From NCBI GenBank assembly GCA_003641425.1, contig QNAH01000069.1:1-9978 (forward strand): a stretch of DNA of 9,978 bases. Direction: 5' to 3'. The notes beneath the pieces are model-generated. The model saw only the letters and a list, made by a program, of their open reading frames with translations, did no database searches and had not been told where the DNA came from. Each line of letters starts with the position of its first letter. The stretch's first letter is position 1. Origin of the DNA: Candidatus Zixiibacteriota bacterium (GTDB lineage: Bacteria; Zixibacteria; MSB-5A5; GN15; PGXB01). The position numbers and the translations under genes were made by a program. Below are positions 1 through 5,990 of the stretch, piece by piece.

Positions 1-231
1 CTGAACATCGTACTGCCCGGGATACACATTCCAGAAAATTATCCGATCATTATTATCAAAAAACCGAAGCATCGGCTCCCCCTGAAGCTGTATCCCCATT
101 CGGCTAAACTCCTCGGTGACCGAGCTGTCGAGAAAGATGGCGATATTTCCAAATTGCCCGGCATTTGTCATTTGCCCCGTAAAAAGCCCCATTAAAAACA
201 TGATGGCAATCAAGACAAACGCCTGTTTCAT
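1..231 (-). CDS. Exported protein of unknown function (N-terminal 77 residues, cut by window edge)
   Basis: ATG at 231 is preceded by a good Shine-Dalgarno (GGGAGG, 7 nt upstream). The first 24 or so residues (MKQAFVLIAIMFLMGLFTGQ...) form a typical signal peptide: one Lys, a hydrophobic core, and possible cleavage after TNA near residue 24. The mature part that is visible begins GQFGNIAIFLDSS and ends WNVYPGQYDVQ. The PGxYxV ending is common in small Ig-like or carboxypeptidase-regulatory beta-sandwich repeats, but this is too little to assign a family. The reading frame stays open to base 1, so the gene continues beyond the left edge. It is probably its own transcription unit, because a terminator (365-391) separates it from the TPR gene upstream. 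The gene call is firm; no function can be given. Confidence 0.8.
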   Translation of the reverse strand, partial: MKQAFVLIAIMFLMGLFTGQMTNAGQFGNIAIFLDSSVTEEFSRMGIQLQGEPMLRFFDNNDRIIFWNVYPGQYDVQ

Positions 232-267
232 AGCAAATACCTCCCGGATATTATTTTAAATTTGTTT

Positions 268-296
268 ATTATATCAATTTTGTCTAACAGCCGCAA
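268..296 (-). promoter_or_regulatory. Probable promoter of the exported-protein gene
   Basis: On the minus strand a perfect TATAAT (268-273) lies 17 bp downstream of TTGCGG (291-296), in an AT-rich gap. The predicted start leaves a leader of about 30 nt before the ATG at 231. The -35 matches the consensus poorly (3 of 6), so this call rests on the -10 and the position. Confidence 0.45.
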
Positions 297-364
297 TATA
301 AACAAATCATATAGTATTATATTCCAAAAAATAGATTAATTGTGCTAAGATAGAAAAATTAACC

Positions 365-391
365 AAAAAAAGCCGGGCCATATTGCCCGGC
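365..391 (-). terminator. Intrinsic terminator of the TPR gene
   Basis: On the minus strand a perfect 7-bp stem (GCCGGGC / GCCCGGC, 385-391 with 372-378) has a 6-nt loop and is followed by a run of seven T (365-371). It lies 20 bp after the stop of the TPR gene. Confidence 0.88.
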
Positions 392-410
392 CGATTCATT
401 TATCCGAATA

Positions 411-1373
411 TTAATCTTCCGGTGTCCCTATCAACTCAAGCATTCTCTGGGCCGCATCAGGATTGATTACCACCAGGCTGTCGTAAATTCCCTCGGCTTC
501 CTCGGGCATATTGTTGTACATATAGACCGCTCCCAGGAAAACCTTCGTGTCGATATCGTCCGGTTTTATCCTCAATGCTTCCTTGAATTGCTCCAATGCT
601 TCGGGATACTGTTGACGAATGACATAAAGCACCCCCAGTCGCTGATGCGCCTCGAAGTAATCGGGATGCAGTTGCAGGGCGTGCAGATAGATCTTCTCGG
701 CTTCATCACGTTTCTTCAACCGGTCCTTGGCCAATCCCTGGAAATAGAGAAAGCGCGCCTTCTCCGGCTCACGTTCGACGGCAATATCGAAATACTTTTC
801 GGCCCCGGCATAATCCTTCTTGGCCAACATGATATTACCCATGAGAAAATGCGCCTCGCTGTCGGTCGAATCCAGCGCCATCATTTTCTCGAGATATTTC
901 CGCGCCTCCTTGTGATTGCCCGATGCGGTCAGGATAGAACCAAGATTGTGAAGATAATTAAGATTGTTCTGGTCCATAGCCAGAGCCCTGCGGTAGGCAT
1001 CGATCGCTTTTGAGGTATCACTTAAATTGGAATAGGTGATGCCGAGGCTGTTGAAAATATCGGGATCAGTGGAATCCTGGGCCACAGCCATCCTGAGGTA
1101 TCCCAGGGACATGTGATGATCCTGTTTCATGGAATACAGGACACCCAGGTTATGCAGGGCGTTGACATTGAGCGAATCAAACTCGAGTGCCTTGTGAAAA
1201 AACTCCAGTGATTTGGGATAATCGTTGTTGGCAAAAGCGGCGCCGCCTTTTTTCAAATATACATCAAGGCTGTCCTTGTCCGATGCAAATGAAATTGTCG
1301 AACATAACAAAAAAAGGAAGACTAAAACGATAGATATGCGCAATTTTGTTCTCCTGATAATCTCTTTTATCAT
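411..1373 (-). CDS. Secreted tetratricopeptide-repeat (TPR) protein, eight repeats
   Basis: A 320-residue protein from the ATG at 1373. An upstream in-frame ATG at 1412 would put 13 non-signal-like residues before the leader, so 1373 is preferred, although neither start has a strong Shine-Dalgarno. Residues 1-30 are a signal peptide (basic IKEIIRRTK, hydrophobic SIVLVFLFLL, likely cleavage SFA/S); Cys24 does not sit in a good lipobox. The rest is a TPR solenoid: the conserved helix-A Gly falls at residues 43, 77, 111, 145, 179, 213, 247 and 281, exactly 34 apart, giving eight repeats (for example ALHNLGVLY, AHQRLGVLYV). The chain ends shortly after the last repeat, so no catalytic domain is attached. 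TPR stacks are protein-binding scaffolds, and this one probably works outside the cytoplasmic membrane; its partner is unknown. It has its own terminator and follows that of rex, so it appears monocistronic. Confidence 0.9.
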   Translation of the reverse strand: MIKEIIRRTKLRISIVLVFLFLLCSTISFASDKDSLDVYLKKGGAAFANNDYPKSLEFFHKALEFDSLNVNALHNLGVLYSMKQDHHMSLGYLRMAVAQDSTDPDIFNSLGITYSNLSDTSKAIDAYRRALAMDQNNLNYLHNLGSILTASGNHKEARKYLEKMMALDSTDSEAHFLMGNIMLAKKDYAGAEKYFDIAVEREPEKARFLYFQGLAKDRLKKRDEAEKIYLHALQLHPDYFEAHQRLGVLYVIRQQYPEALEQFKEALRIKPDDIDTKVFLGAVYMYNNMPEEAEGIYDSLVVINPDAAQRMLELIGTPED

Positions 1374-1383
1374 TATACAGGTA

Positions 1384-1412
1384 AGATTACCGGCTGTTGC
1401 ATAGAAAGTCAA
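1384..1412 (-). promoter_or_regulatory. Tentative promoter of the TPR gene
   Basis: On the minus strand TTGACT (1407-1412) is followed after 17 bp by TAATCT (1384-1389). The -10 is weak and the predicted start would be only a few bases before the ATG at 1373, so a near-leaderless message is implied. The placement between the rex terminator and the TPR gene supports a promoter here, but the exact hexamers are uncertain. Confidence 0.3.
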
Positions 1413-1413
1413 G

Positions 1414-1428
1414 CAAATGTGACATTTG
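1414..1428. promoter_or_regulatory. Perfect 15-bp palindrome, candidate operator of the TPR gene
   Basis: CAAATGT-G-ACATTTG is a perfect 7-1-7 dyad. It lies directly upstream of the putative -35 (1407-1412) and downstream of the rex terminator. The position suits a regulator site. It does not match the Rex consensus, and no regulator can be named. Confidence 0.45.
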
Positions 1429-1437
1429 AAAAGCCAT

Positions 1438-1468
1438 AAAAAAACGCCCGTCCGTCCGGACAGGCGTT
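1438..1468 (-). terminator. Intrinsic terminator of rex
   Basis: On the minus strand an 11-bp stem (AACGCCTGTCC paired with GGACGGGCGTT, one G-T pair) closes on a 4-nt GGAC loop and is followed by seven T (1438-1444). It lies about 70 bp after the rex stop codon. Confidence 0.88.
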
Positions 1469-1469
1469 G

Positions 1470-1539
1470 TCAAGGTGACACTTGAGAGAGGTAACCCGTT
1501 TCATCCTCTGAAACGGCTTATTAATGTATAATTGATTAG
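1470..1539 (-). other. rex 3' untranslated segment with two extra stem-loops
   Basis: Between the rex stop and its terminator there is a perfect 8-bp hairpin (CCGTTTCA / TGAAACGG, 1496-1503 with 1509-1516, 5-nt loop). A weaker 5-bp dyad follows (TCAAG / CTTGA around 1470-1485). Neither has a T tract, so they are not terminators themselves. They could protect the rex 3' end from exonucleases. Confidence 0.4.
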
Positions 1540-2199
1540 TTAACTTTCACCTTTAACGTCTTTCAGATTGCTCAGGGCGAATGACAGGTATTCCAGTTCC
1601 ATTGACATATTCTCATTTCTCAAGAAAACATCATCCGGCACTTTCAAATTTACCGAGGCAAAGTTCAATATACCCTTGATGCCGGCTTTGACGACATCAT
1701 CAACAATATATTGAGCAACTGTTGCCGGTACCGCCACCACAACAATCTGAATGTTATTTTCTTTTAAATCAGACTCCAGGTTTCTGATATCTGATACGAT
1801 AATACCCTTGTGATTCGAACCGATTTTACGCTGATCATTATCGAAAATCAGTTTGATATTGAATCCCTGGCGCTGAAATTCTTTGTACCCCACCAGGGCC
1901 GAACCGATATTACCGACACCGATCAGGGCAACATTCCATCCCCGGTTCAGCCCGAGGATTTCGGCGATCTGTTTTTTTAATTCGGAAACGGGATATCCTA
2001 ATCCGCGTGTACCAAACGAACCGAAAAACGACAGATCCTTGCGCACCTGAGCCGGAGTCAATTTTTCACGCTTGGCCAGTTCTTTGGATGATACTGTTTC
2101 GTAGTTCTCTTTTTCAAGAATTGAAAGAACCCGATAATACAAAGAAAGCCGGCGAATGGTTGACTCGGAAATTTTTTTCTTTTTCGATTCAGAAATCAC
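1540..2199 (-). CDS. rex: Redox-sensing transcriptional repressor Rex
   Basis: A 219-residue protein of normal length for Rex. Rex senses the NADH/NAD+ ratio: it binds DNA when NADH is low and releases it when NADH binds, derepressing fermentation and anaerobic respiration genes. Residues about 12-80 form the winged-helix domain (STIRRLSLYYRVL, recognition region TPAQVRKDLSFFG at 48-60, then GTRGLGY). Residues about 87-205 form the Rossmann domain with the nucleotide-binding GVGNIG at 94-99 and an acidic FDND at 119-122. The C-terminal helix (about 200-213) is the usual domain-swapping helix. The start is GTG at 2199, with GAGG 7 nt upstream. Upstream lie a promoter and two Rex-type dyads, so autoregulation is likely. 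Downstream are two stem-loops and a terminator. Family assignment is very secure. Confidence 0.96.
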   Translation of the reverse strand: MISESKKKKISESTIRRLSLYYRVLSILEKENYETVSSKELAKREKLTPAQVRKDLSFFGSFGTRGLGYPVSELKKQIAEILGLNRGWNVALIGVGNIGSALVGYKEFQRQGFNIKLIFDNDQRKIGSNHKGIIVSDIRNLESDLKENNIQIVVVAVPATVAQYIVDDVVKAGIKGILNFASVNLKVPDDVFLRNENMSMELEYLSFALSNLKDVKGES

Positions 2200-2239
2200 A
2201 ATAAAACCTCATTTTCGGCTTCACGCCCCAAATAACCGC

Positions 2240-2257
2240 ATGTGAATCTATTCACAA
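2240..2257. promoter_or_regulatory. Rex operator 1 (rex autoregulation)
   Basis: TGTGAA-TCTA-TTCACA (2241-2256) is a perfect 6-4-6 dyad and matches the established Rex consensus TTGTGAAnnnnTTCACAA except for the outermost base on one side. It falls at about +1 to +16 of the predicted rex transcript, where bound repressor would block initiation. Confidence 0.85.
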
Positions 2258-2262
2258 ATGCT

Positions 2263-2291
2263 AAATTAGCCTTACCCGGTTATTATGTCAA
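2263..2291 (-). promoter_or_regulatory. Probable rex promoter
   Basis: On the minus strand a perfect TTGACA (2286-2291) is followed after 17 bp by TAATTT (2263-2268). The -10 is weak. The predicted start, near 2256, falls at the edge of Rex operator 1, and the -35 touches Rex operator 2, so this arrangement supports the call. Confidence 0.55.
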
Positions 2292-2306
2292 GTGAAAAAT
2301 ATCACT
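2291..2306. promoter_or_regulatory. Second, weaker Rex-like operator
   Basis: AGTGAA-AAAT-ATCACT has the same half-site order and 4-bp centre as operator 1. It keeps the GTGA/TCAC core but not every consensus base. Its centre is 50 bp from that of operator 1, and it abuts the -35 of the rex promoter. Confidence 0.5.
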
Positions 2307-2338
2307 AATTATTAATTGGATCACAATCGCCATTTAAT

Positions 2339-2417
2339 ATATATTGTGCTATATCAATTAGTAATATTCAATATATTGTGTTTTATTTGAAAAAAACAAT
2401 AAAAAATATTCAATATT
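2339..2417. repeat. AT-rich repeats between alr and rex
   Basis: ATATATTGTG occurs twice (2339-2348 and 2371-2380), 32 bp apart. The palindrome ATATTCAATAT also occurs twice (2364-2374 and 2406-2416), 42 bp apart; the second copy runs into the alr stop codon as AATATT-C-AATATT (2405-2417). Several TTGTG half-sites resemble single arms of Rex sites. The segment is very AT-rich, so some of this could be chance. Confidence 0.4.
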
Positions 2418-3558
2418 AAATTATCTGCCTCGGAATGTTTCCGCAAATTCGGCTGATAATTTCATAATTAACAGTCTTGGCCCAATCGGCAATCTGGTCG
2501 GCCGACACCATTTCTTCCCGATCCCGGCCCAGTAAAACCACCGGTTCTTCAAGCCTGACTCCCTTAATGTCGGTAATATCAACCATGATAAGATTCATAC
2601 ACACCCGGCCGCGCACCGGCGCCCGTTTACCTTTAATGAGAACATAGGCCAGGTTGGAAAGTGACCGATCGTAGCCGTCATAGTATCCGACCGGAAGAAC
2701 CGCCAGCCTGGTTTTCGAGGTTGCCCGGTAGGTGCAGCCGTACCCCACAAAGGCATCACGCGGCACCTCCTTGATCTGCGCCACGCGCGTTTTCCAGGTC
2801 ATTATGGGTGACAGGATATTATTGGAGCCGCCCTGCAGGCGGTATGATAAATATGTTTCTTTGGACGGCCAGAGACCGTATGCGGCTATGCCCGGCCGAA
2901 CCAGCTCGAATTTTGTATCATCAAAAAGTAACAGCGCCGCAGAGCAGGCGGTGTGCCTCAAATCCGGTTTCAACCCATACCGCCTGACGGCGGCTGTCAG
3001 GCGATTAAATGTTTCGAGCTGGAAACTGGCGTATTCATGATTGGTTGTATCCTCTATATTTGCAAAATGTGTGGATACACCTCTAAGATGCAAACCGGGA
3101 TATTTTTTTATTGCCGTGCTGACTTTTTCCAAGCGGCTTTCCTCGACTCCTTGCCGGTTGGTGCCGGTTTCAAGTTTTAGATGAATATTGATTTCCTTGT
3201 TTGATTGCTTTGCCAGTTGCCCGAGGCGATTGATGGTTTCGGTGTTGTAAACGGTCGGTTCGAGATCAAGATCGATTACTGCCTGAAGATCGGACAGGGC
3301 AATATAACCGACCACCAGAATATTCCGATCCCAACCGAAGGCGCGTGCCGATGCCGCCTCGCCATGCGAGTGCACCGCGATATACTCCACATCCTCGGCT
3401 CTCAGGAGCGAGATCATTTCTTTAAGACCATGACCATAGGCATTGGCTTTGACGGCAACGGCTACTTTTCGCTTACCGGCCAGACCCCTGATCGTGTTCA
3501 TATTTTTCCTGAACGCAACCGAATCAATTTCAATCCATGTAAGATGTTGATTTTTCAT
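2416..3558 (-). CDS. alr: Alanine racemase
   Basis: A 380-residue PLP enzyme of usual length, which interconverts L- and D-alanine in the cytoplasm to supply D-Ala for peptidoglycan. The fold-III PLP barrel is seen from the N-terminus: the PLP lysine is Lys37 in VAVKANAYGHG. The catalytic tyrosine of the other active-site face is Tyr273 in VGYGCTY, which lies in the C-terminal beta domain. The segment HLKLETGTNRQG (126-137) holds the usual carbamylated Lys position (Lys128) and an Arg that contacts PLP; here it reads LETGTNRQG in place of the commoner VDTGMGRLG. CMNLIMVDIT (319-328) is the substrate-entry loop, with Asn where many family members have Asp. The start is ATG at 3558 with only a weak GGGA upstream. 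The gene lies 36 bp after the ferritin-operon terminator; no convincing separate promoter is visible. Confidence 0.95.
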   Translation of the reverse strand: MKNQHLTWIEIDSVAFRKNMNTIRGLAGKRKVAVAVKANAYGHGLKEMISLLRAEDVEYIAVHSHGEAASARAFGWDRNILVVGYIALSDLQAVIDLDLEPTVYNTETINRLGQLAKQSNKEINIHLKLETGTNRQGVEESRLEKVSTAIKKYPGLHLRGVSTHFANIEDTTNHEYASFQLETFNRLTAAVRRYGLKPDLRHTACSAALLLFDDTKFELVRPGIAAYGLWPSKETYLSYRLQGGSNNILSPIMTWKTRVAQIKEVPRDAFVGYGCTYRATSKTRLAVLPVGYYDGYDRSLSNLAYVLIKGKRAPVRGRVCMNLIMVDITDIKGVRLEEPVVLLGRDREEMVSADQIADWAKTVNYEIISRICGNIPRQII

Positions 3559-3593
3559 AGTCCCAATTAAATCTTTCCGGATATTCTCCGCAA

Positions 3594-3620
3594 ATAAAAA
3601 AGCCCGCGCAGGCGGGCTTT
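3594..3620 (-). terminator. Intrinsic terminator of the ferritin-like operon
   Basis: On the minus strand a perfect 9-bp stem (AAAGCCCGC / GCGGGCTTT, 4-nt CTGC loop) is followed by a T tract (3594-3601 as A on the plus strand). It is 22 bp after the stop of the 160-residue gene. Confidence 0.9.
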
Positions 3621-3642
3621 AAATCAAAGAATTTATTTATCG

Positions 3643-4125
3643 TTAGCCCAGGGTCGCGATCATTTTCTTGATGATCTCGACATGGGTTTGTTCGAATTTC
3701 GATAAATAATCAAAAGTTTCTTTGGCCTCTTTGGTGTCGGCCTTCTCAGCCATGGCGGTAAAATGGTCCCTGGCCTCGAATTCCAGGCGCAGCGCGATGT
3801 CGAGAATTTTCCGCTCATCGGCCGCCGTCTGAACCTCGTCGACCAGCGCCTGATGTTTCTCTGCCATATCTTCGCTGATCTCCGGCAAACCCTCCTCCTT
3901 CAGAATATCTGCCGTGCTGATCCATTTTTCTGAACGGACCAGAGAGTCATACTGGCGCTCCAGAACATGAAAGTGTCTTTTCTCCTCGAGAGCCAGCTTC
4001 TCCAGAGTCGCTTTAAATTCGTCGCGGCCAGTCTTTTTGGCCGCCGCAACATAAAATACATAACTGGCTACTTCGGATTGAATGCCGGTGGTCAAGGCAC
4101 CCAGGATGTCAGGATGAACAGCCAT
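3643..4125 (-). CDS. Rubrerythrin-like ferritin-superfamily di-iron protein
   Basis: A 160-residue protein consisting of one full four-helix ferritin-like domain and no C-terminal rubredoxin domain. Both halves of the di-iron site are present: Glu18 in QSEVASYVFY, ExxH at Glu48-His51 (EEKRH), Glu115 in LRLEFEARDH, and ExxH at Glu145-His148 (FEQTH). Such proteins handle iron and reduce hydrogen peroxide, or act as ferroxidases, in anaerobes; which of these applies is not decided by sequence. Lacking rubredoxin, it would need an external electron donor. The ATG at 4125 follows GGGAGA by 6 nt. It is the second gene of an operon, 31 bp after the 68-residue relative, and ends before a strong terminator. 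The domain call is firm; the exact reaction is not. Confidence 0.88.
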   Translation of the reverse strand: MAVHPDILGALTTGIQSEVASYVFYVAAAKKTGRDEFKATLEKLALEEKRHFHVLERQYDSLVRSEKWISTADILKEEGLPEISEDMAEKHQALVDEVQTAADERKILDIALRLEFEARDHFTAMAEKADTKEAKETFDYLSKFEQTHVEIIKKMIATLG

Positions 4126-4156
4126 ATTTTCTCCCTTTATCTAAATCAATTATCGA

Positions 4157-4363
4157 CTACATTTCGTAATGAAGGTTTTCATCCAATTCTGCCTGAAGCT
4201 TTTCTTCGTGCTTTTTTTCCTCTTCGGCCAGAAACAGAAACATCTCCTTGGTCGCCGCATTTTCAAACAGGTCGGCATGATTTTTATAAAATTCATACGC
4301 TTCATGCTCCCGCTTGATAGCAATCCTGATGGCTTCCCGGGGATCAGTGGTTTTGTCAATCAT
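4157..4363 (-). CDS. Half-size ferritin-like (rubrerythrin family) protein
   Basis: A 68-residue protein with only two predicted helices. Its metal motif matches the first half of the downstream 160-residue protein: Glu19 in KREHEAYEFY and ExxH at Glu49-His52 (EEKKH), with the same 30-residue spacing as Glu18 and Glu48-His51 there. One chain supplies half a di-iron site, so a homodimer or a heteromer with the neighbour would be needed to bind two irons. Known precedents for half-size di-iron proteins that assemble across chains include encapsulated ferritins. The ATG at 4363 follows AAGGAG by 8 nt, and the frame ends with a normal TAG before the Shine-Dalgarno of the next gene, so it reads as an intact gene and not an obvious fragment. 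It is the first gene of the operon. Confidence 0.85.
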   Translation of the reverse strand: MIDKTTDPREAIRIAIKREHEAYEFYKNHADLFENAATKEMFLFLAEEEKKHEEKLQAELDENLHYEM

Positions 4364-4402
4364 TTCAATAACTCCTTAAAATTACTCCTTGCAGTCAGCC
4401 TA

Positions 4403-4430
4403 ATTAAATCGCATTGACTTAAAATGTCAA
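4403..4430 (-). promoter_or_regulatory. Promoter of the ferritin-like operon
   Basis: On the minus strand a perfect TTGACA (4425-4430) is followed after 16 bp by TTTAAT (4403-4408, 5 of 6). It is well placed, about 40 bp before the ATG at 4363. The -35 lies in a small dyad TTGAC-N7-GTCAA (4414-4430) that might be an operator. Confidence 0.65.
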
Positions 4431-4489
4431 GTTTTTGACCCGGAAAATGATACGATAATCATCCGCGCTCCATAAGATTTATATTTTTA

Positions 4490-4519
4490 TTGAAATTACC
4501 GCCGCTGTCGGCATATAAT
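4490..4519 (+). promoter_or_regulatory. Promoter of the yggS unit
   Basis: TTGAAA (4490-4495) is followed after 18 bp by a perfect TATAAT (4514-4519). The predicted start falls next to the GGAGG ribosome site at 4525-4529, so the leader would be very short. It diverges from the ferritin-operon promoter. Confidence 0.55.
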
Positions 4520-4538
4520 AGGCTGGAGGTTGTTTTTT

Positions 4539-5231
4539 ATGATGTTTGAATATATAAAAGAAAATCTTGAATTAATAATTGAAAAGATCGCCGGGGCGGC
4601 TCGACGCGCCGGTCGTTCACCCGAAGATATCACGCTGGTGGCCGTTTCAAAAACGCATCCTGCCGAGGCTATCGAGGCTGCAGTAAAATTCGGTGTCACC
4701 GATATAGGCGAATCCCGGATCCAGGAAGCGGAGCCCAAACTCGAAACGCTGGGAAACATCGCCAGATGGCATATGATCGGACATTTGCAGACTAATAAAG
4801 TCAAAAAGGCGGTAGCCGCCTTTGATATAATACAGTCGGTCGACTCGCTCAAACTGGCTACGGAGATCGACCGCCATGCCGGTCAAATCGGTAAAAAAAT
4901 CAAATGCCTAATCGAAATCAATTCCGCCGGGGAAGTGGCTAAATCGGGAATCTCATTAAACAACGCAATGGACTTGATCCAAAATACGAAAGATCTTGAA
5001 AATATACAGCTTAAAGGTATCATGACTATCGGGCCGCTGACCGATGATGGGCAACTTATTCGCGATGCCTTTCGTAAAACAAGAAAGCTGTTCGAACAGG
5101 GCCGGAGTCTGATTGGCGACCAATTTGATATATTGTCGATCGGGATGTCTGATGATTTTGAGATAGCTATTGAGGAAGGTTCGAATATGGTCCGGATCGG
5201 AACCGCAATTTTCGGCCAGAGGAAAATATGA
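4539..5231 (+). CDS. yggS: PLP homeostasis protein, YggS/YlmE/PROSC family
   Basis: A 230-residue PLP-binding single-domain TIM barrel, normal length for the family. YggS proteins bind PLP without a known catalytic reaction and balance vitamin B6 and amino-acid pools. PLP would link to Lys38 in VAVSKTHP. Other family motifs in order are IGESRIQEA, WHMIGHLQTNKVKK, IQSVDSLKLA, EVAKSGI, and the phosphate-binding end MSDDFEIAIEEGSNMVRIGTAIFG. The start is ATG at 4539, 9 nt after GGAGG (4525-4529). A TTG at 4530 in the same frame directly abuts the Shine-Dalgarno and is not usable; ATG at 4542 is the only other option. In many Gram-positive bacteria this gene (ylmE) sits in the division cluster ending in divIVA, and here a DivIVA-domain gene follows after a 99-bp gap. 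Confidence 0.94.
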   Translation: MMFEYIKENLELIIEKIAGAARRAGRSPEDITLVAVSKTHPAEAIEAAVKFGVTDIGESRIQEAEPKLETLGNIARWHMIGHLQTNKVKKAVAAFDIIQSVDSLKLATEIDRHAGQIGKKIKCLIEINSAGEVAKSGISLNNAMDLIQNTKDLENIQLKGIMTIGPLTDDGQLIRDAFRKTRKLFEQGRSLIGDQFDILSIGMSDDFEIAIEEGSNMVRIGTAIFGQRKI

Positions 5232-5263
5232 GAACGGTTAAAATCTTGAAAAAAACAGGGATT

Positions 5264-5292
5264 TTGATAGAGAATTGCCGAAGTAATTAAAT
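5264..5292 (+). promoter_or_regulatory. Tentative promoter before the DivIVA-domain gene
   Basis: TTGATA (5264-5269), 17 bp, TTAAAT (5287-5292) in the yggS-divIVA gap. The spacing is ideal, but the -10 matches only 4 of 6. Read-through from yggS is equally possible, because no terminator with a T tract is seen in the gap. Confidence 0.3.
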
Positions 5293-5330
5293 AGGAAATC
5301 AATTTTATTAATCAATAAACGGGGTTAATC

Positions 5331-5990
5331 ATGGAAATCACACCCAATGAGATGAGAAATCATCAGTTTGGTACCTCGATGCGCGGTTATAACAAAGCTG
5401 AAGTCGATGCCTTTATACAGGGTGCCGCCGATGCTCTGGAGGAAGCCCGTGCCGAGCTTCAAAAGCTCAAGGAAGAAAAGAGCTCGCTGATAACAAAATA
5501 CGAAGAACTCCGAAGGATCGAGGATTCTATCAAGGCTGCCGTGATCGAGGCTCAGAAAACGGCCGATCAGATTAAAATCAATGCCAACAAGGAAGCGGAG
5601 CTGATTATCACCGAAGCCAAACAGCATCGTGACAGGATAGTCGATGAACAGAATAATCGTATCACCGAACTAGAGATCACGGCTCATCAGATAGAGCAGG
5701 CCAAAAACAGTTTTTACGCCAAACTGCGCGCGGAGATACTCGCCCATCTCAAACTGGTCGATTCAATCGTCACAAAGGAGGGTGATAAAAAAGCTTCATC
5801 AGAACCGGAACAGCATATGGATATGCCGCCGGAACCGTCACCGGCTCACGAAGAACCAACGACATCAGAACCCCCGCCGATCGAAATGAGAGAGGAAGAA
5901 ATCGAAAGCGTTGTCGACCAATTCGGCGAATCATCGGAAGAAAATAAGGAGGAAGTTGGGAATGGACAATCTCAGGGAAATGATTTCTGA
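5331..5990 (+). CDS. DivIVA-domain coiled-coil protein
   Basis: A 219-residue protein. Residues 1-30 carry the DivIVA signature: ITPNEMRNHQF, then RGYNKAEVDAFI at 18-29. DivIVA proteins use this N-terminus to bind curved or negatively charged membrane at division sites and poles. From about 30 to 148 the sequence is charged and heptad-like, a long coiled coil for oligomerisation (for example EEARAELQKLKEEK). From about 150 the tail is acidic and proline-rich (MPPEPSPAHEEP, SEPPPIEMREEE) and looks disordered; it could recruit partners. The ATG at 5331 has a modest GGGG site 9 nt upstream. The 3' end overlaps the next gene by 29 bp. The placement after yggS recalls the Gram-positive ylm-divIVA cluster, but sepF, ylmG and ylmH are absent between them. 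Family is secure; whether it acts in division, growth or another polar task is inference. Confidence 0.88.
   Translation: MEITPNEMRNHQFGTSMRGYNKAEVDAFIQGAADALEEARAELQKLKEEKSSLITKYEELRRIEDSIKAAVIEAQKTADQIKINANKEAELIITEAKQHRDRIVDEQNNRITELEITAHQIEQAKNSFYAKLRAEILAHLKLVDSIVTKEGDKKASSEPEQHMDMPPEPSPAHEEPTTSEPPPIEMREEEIESVVDQFGESSEENKEEVGNGQSQGNDF

Noticed and set aside
3559..3593. Separate alr promoter (TTGCGG-N16-TTTAAT on the minus strand)
   Set aside because: The -35 is poor and the predicted start would fall at the start codon; read-through past the ferritin terminator is as likely.
4150..4359. Minus-strand 69-codon frame overlapping the small ferritin-like gene
   Set aside because: It is an out-of-frame shadow; the other frame carries the ExxH motif and follows AAGGAG.
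5911..5961. Earlier start for the nucleoside phosphorylase
   Set aside because: It would add 17 basic residues encoded deep inside the DivIVA gene, while ATG 5962 has AAGGAGG at ideal spacing.
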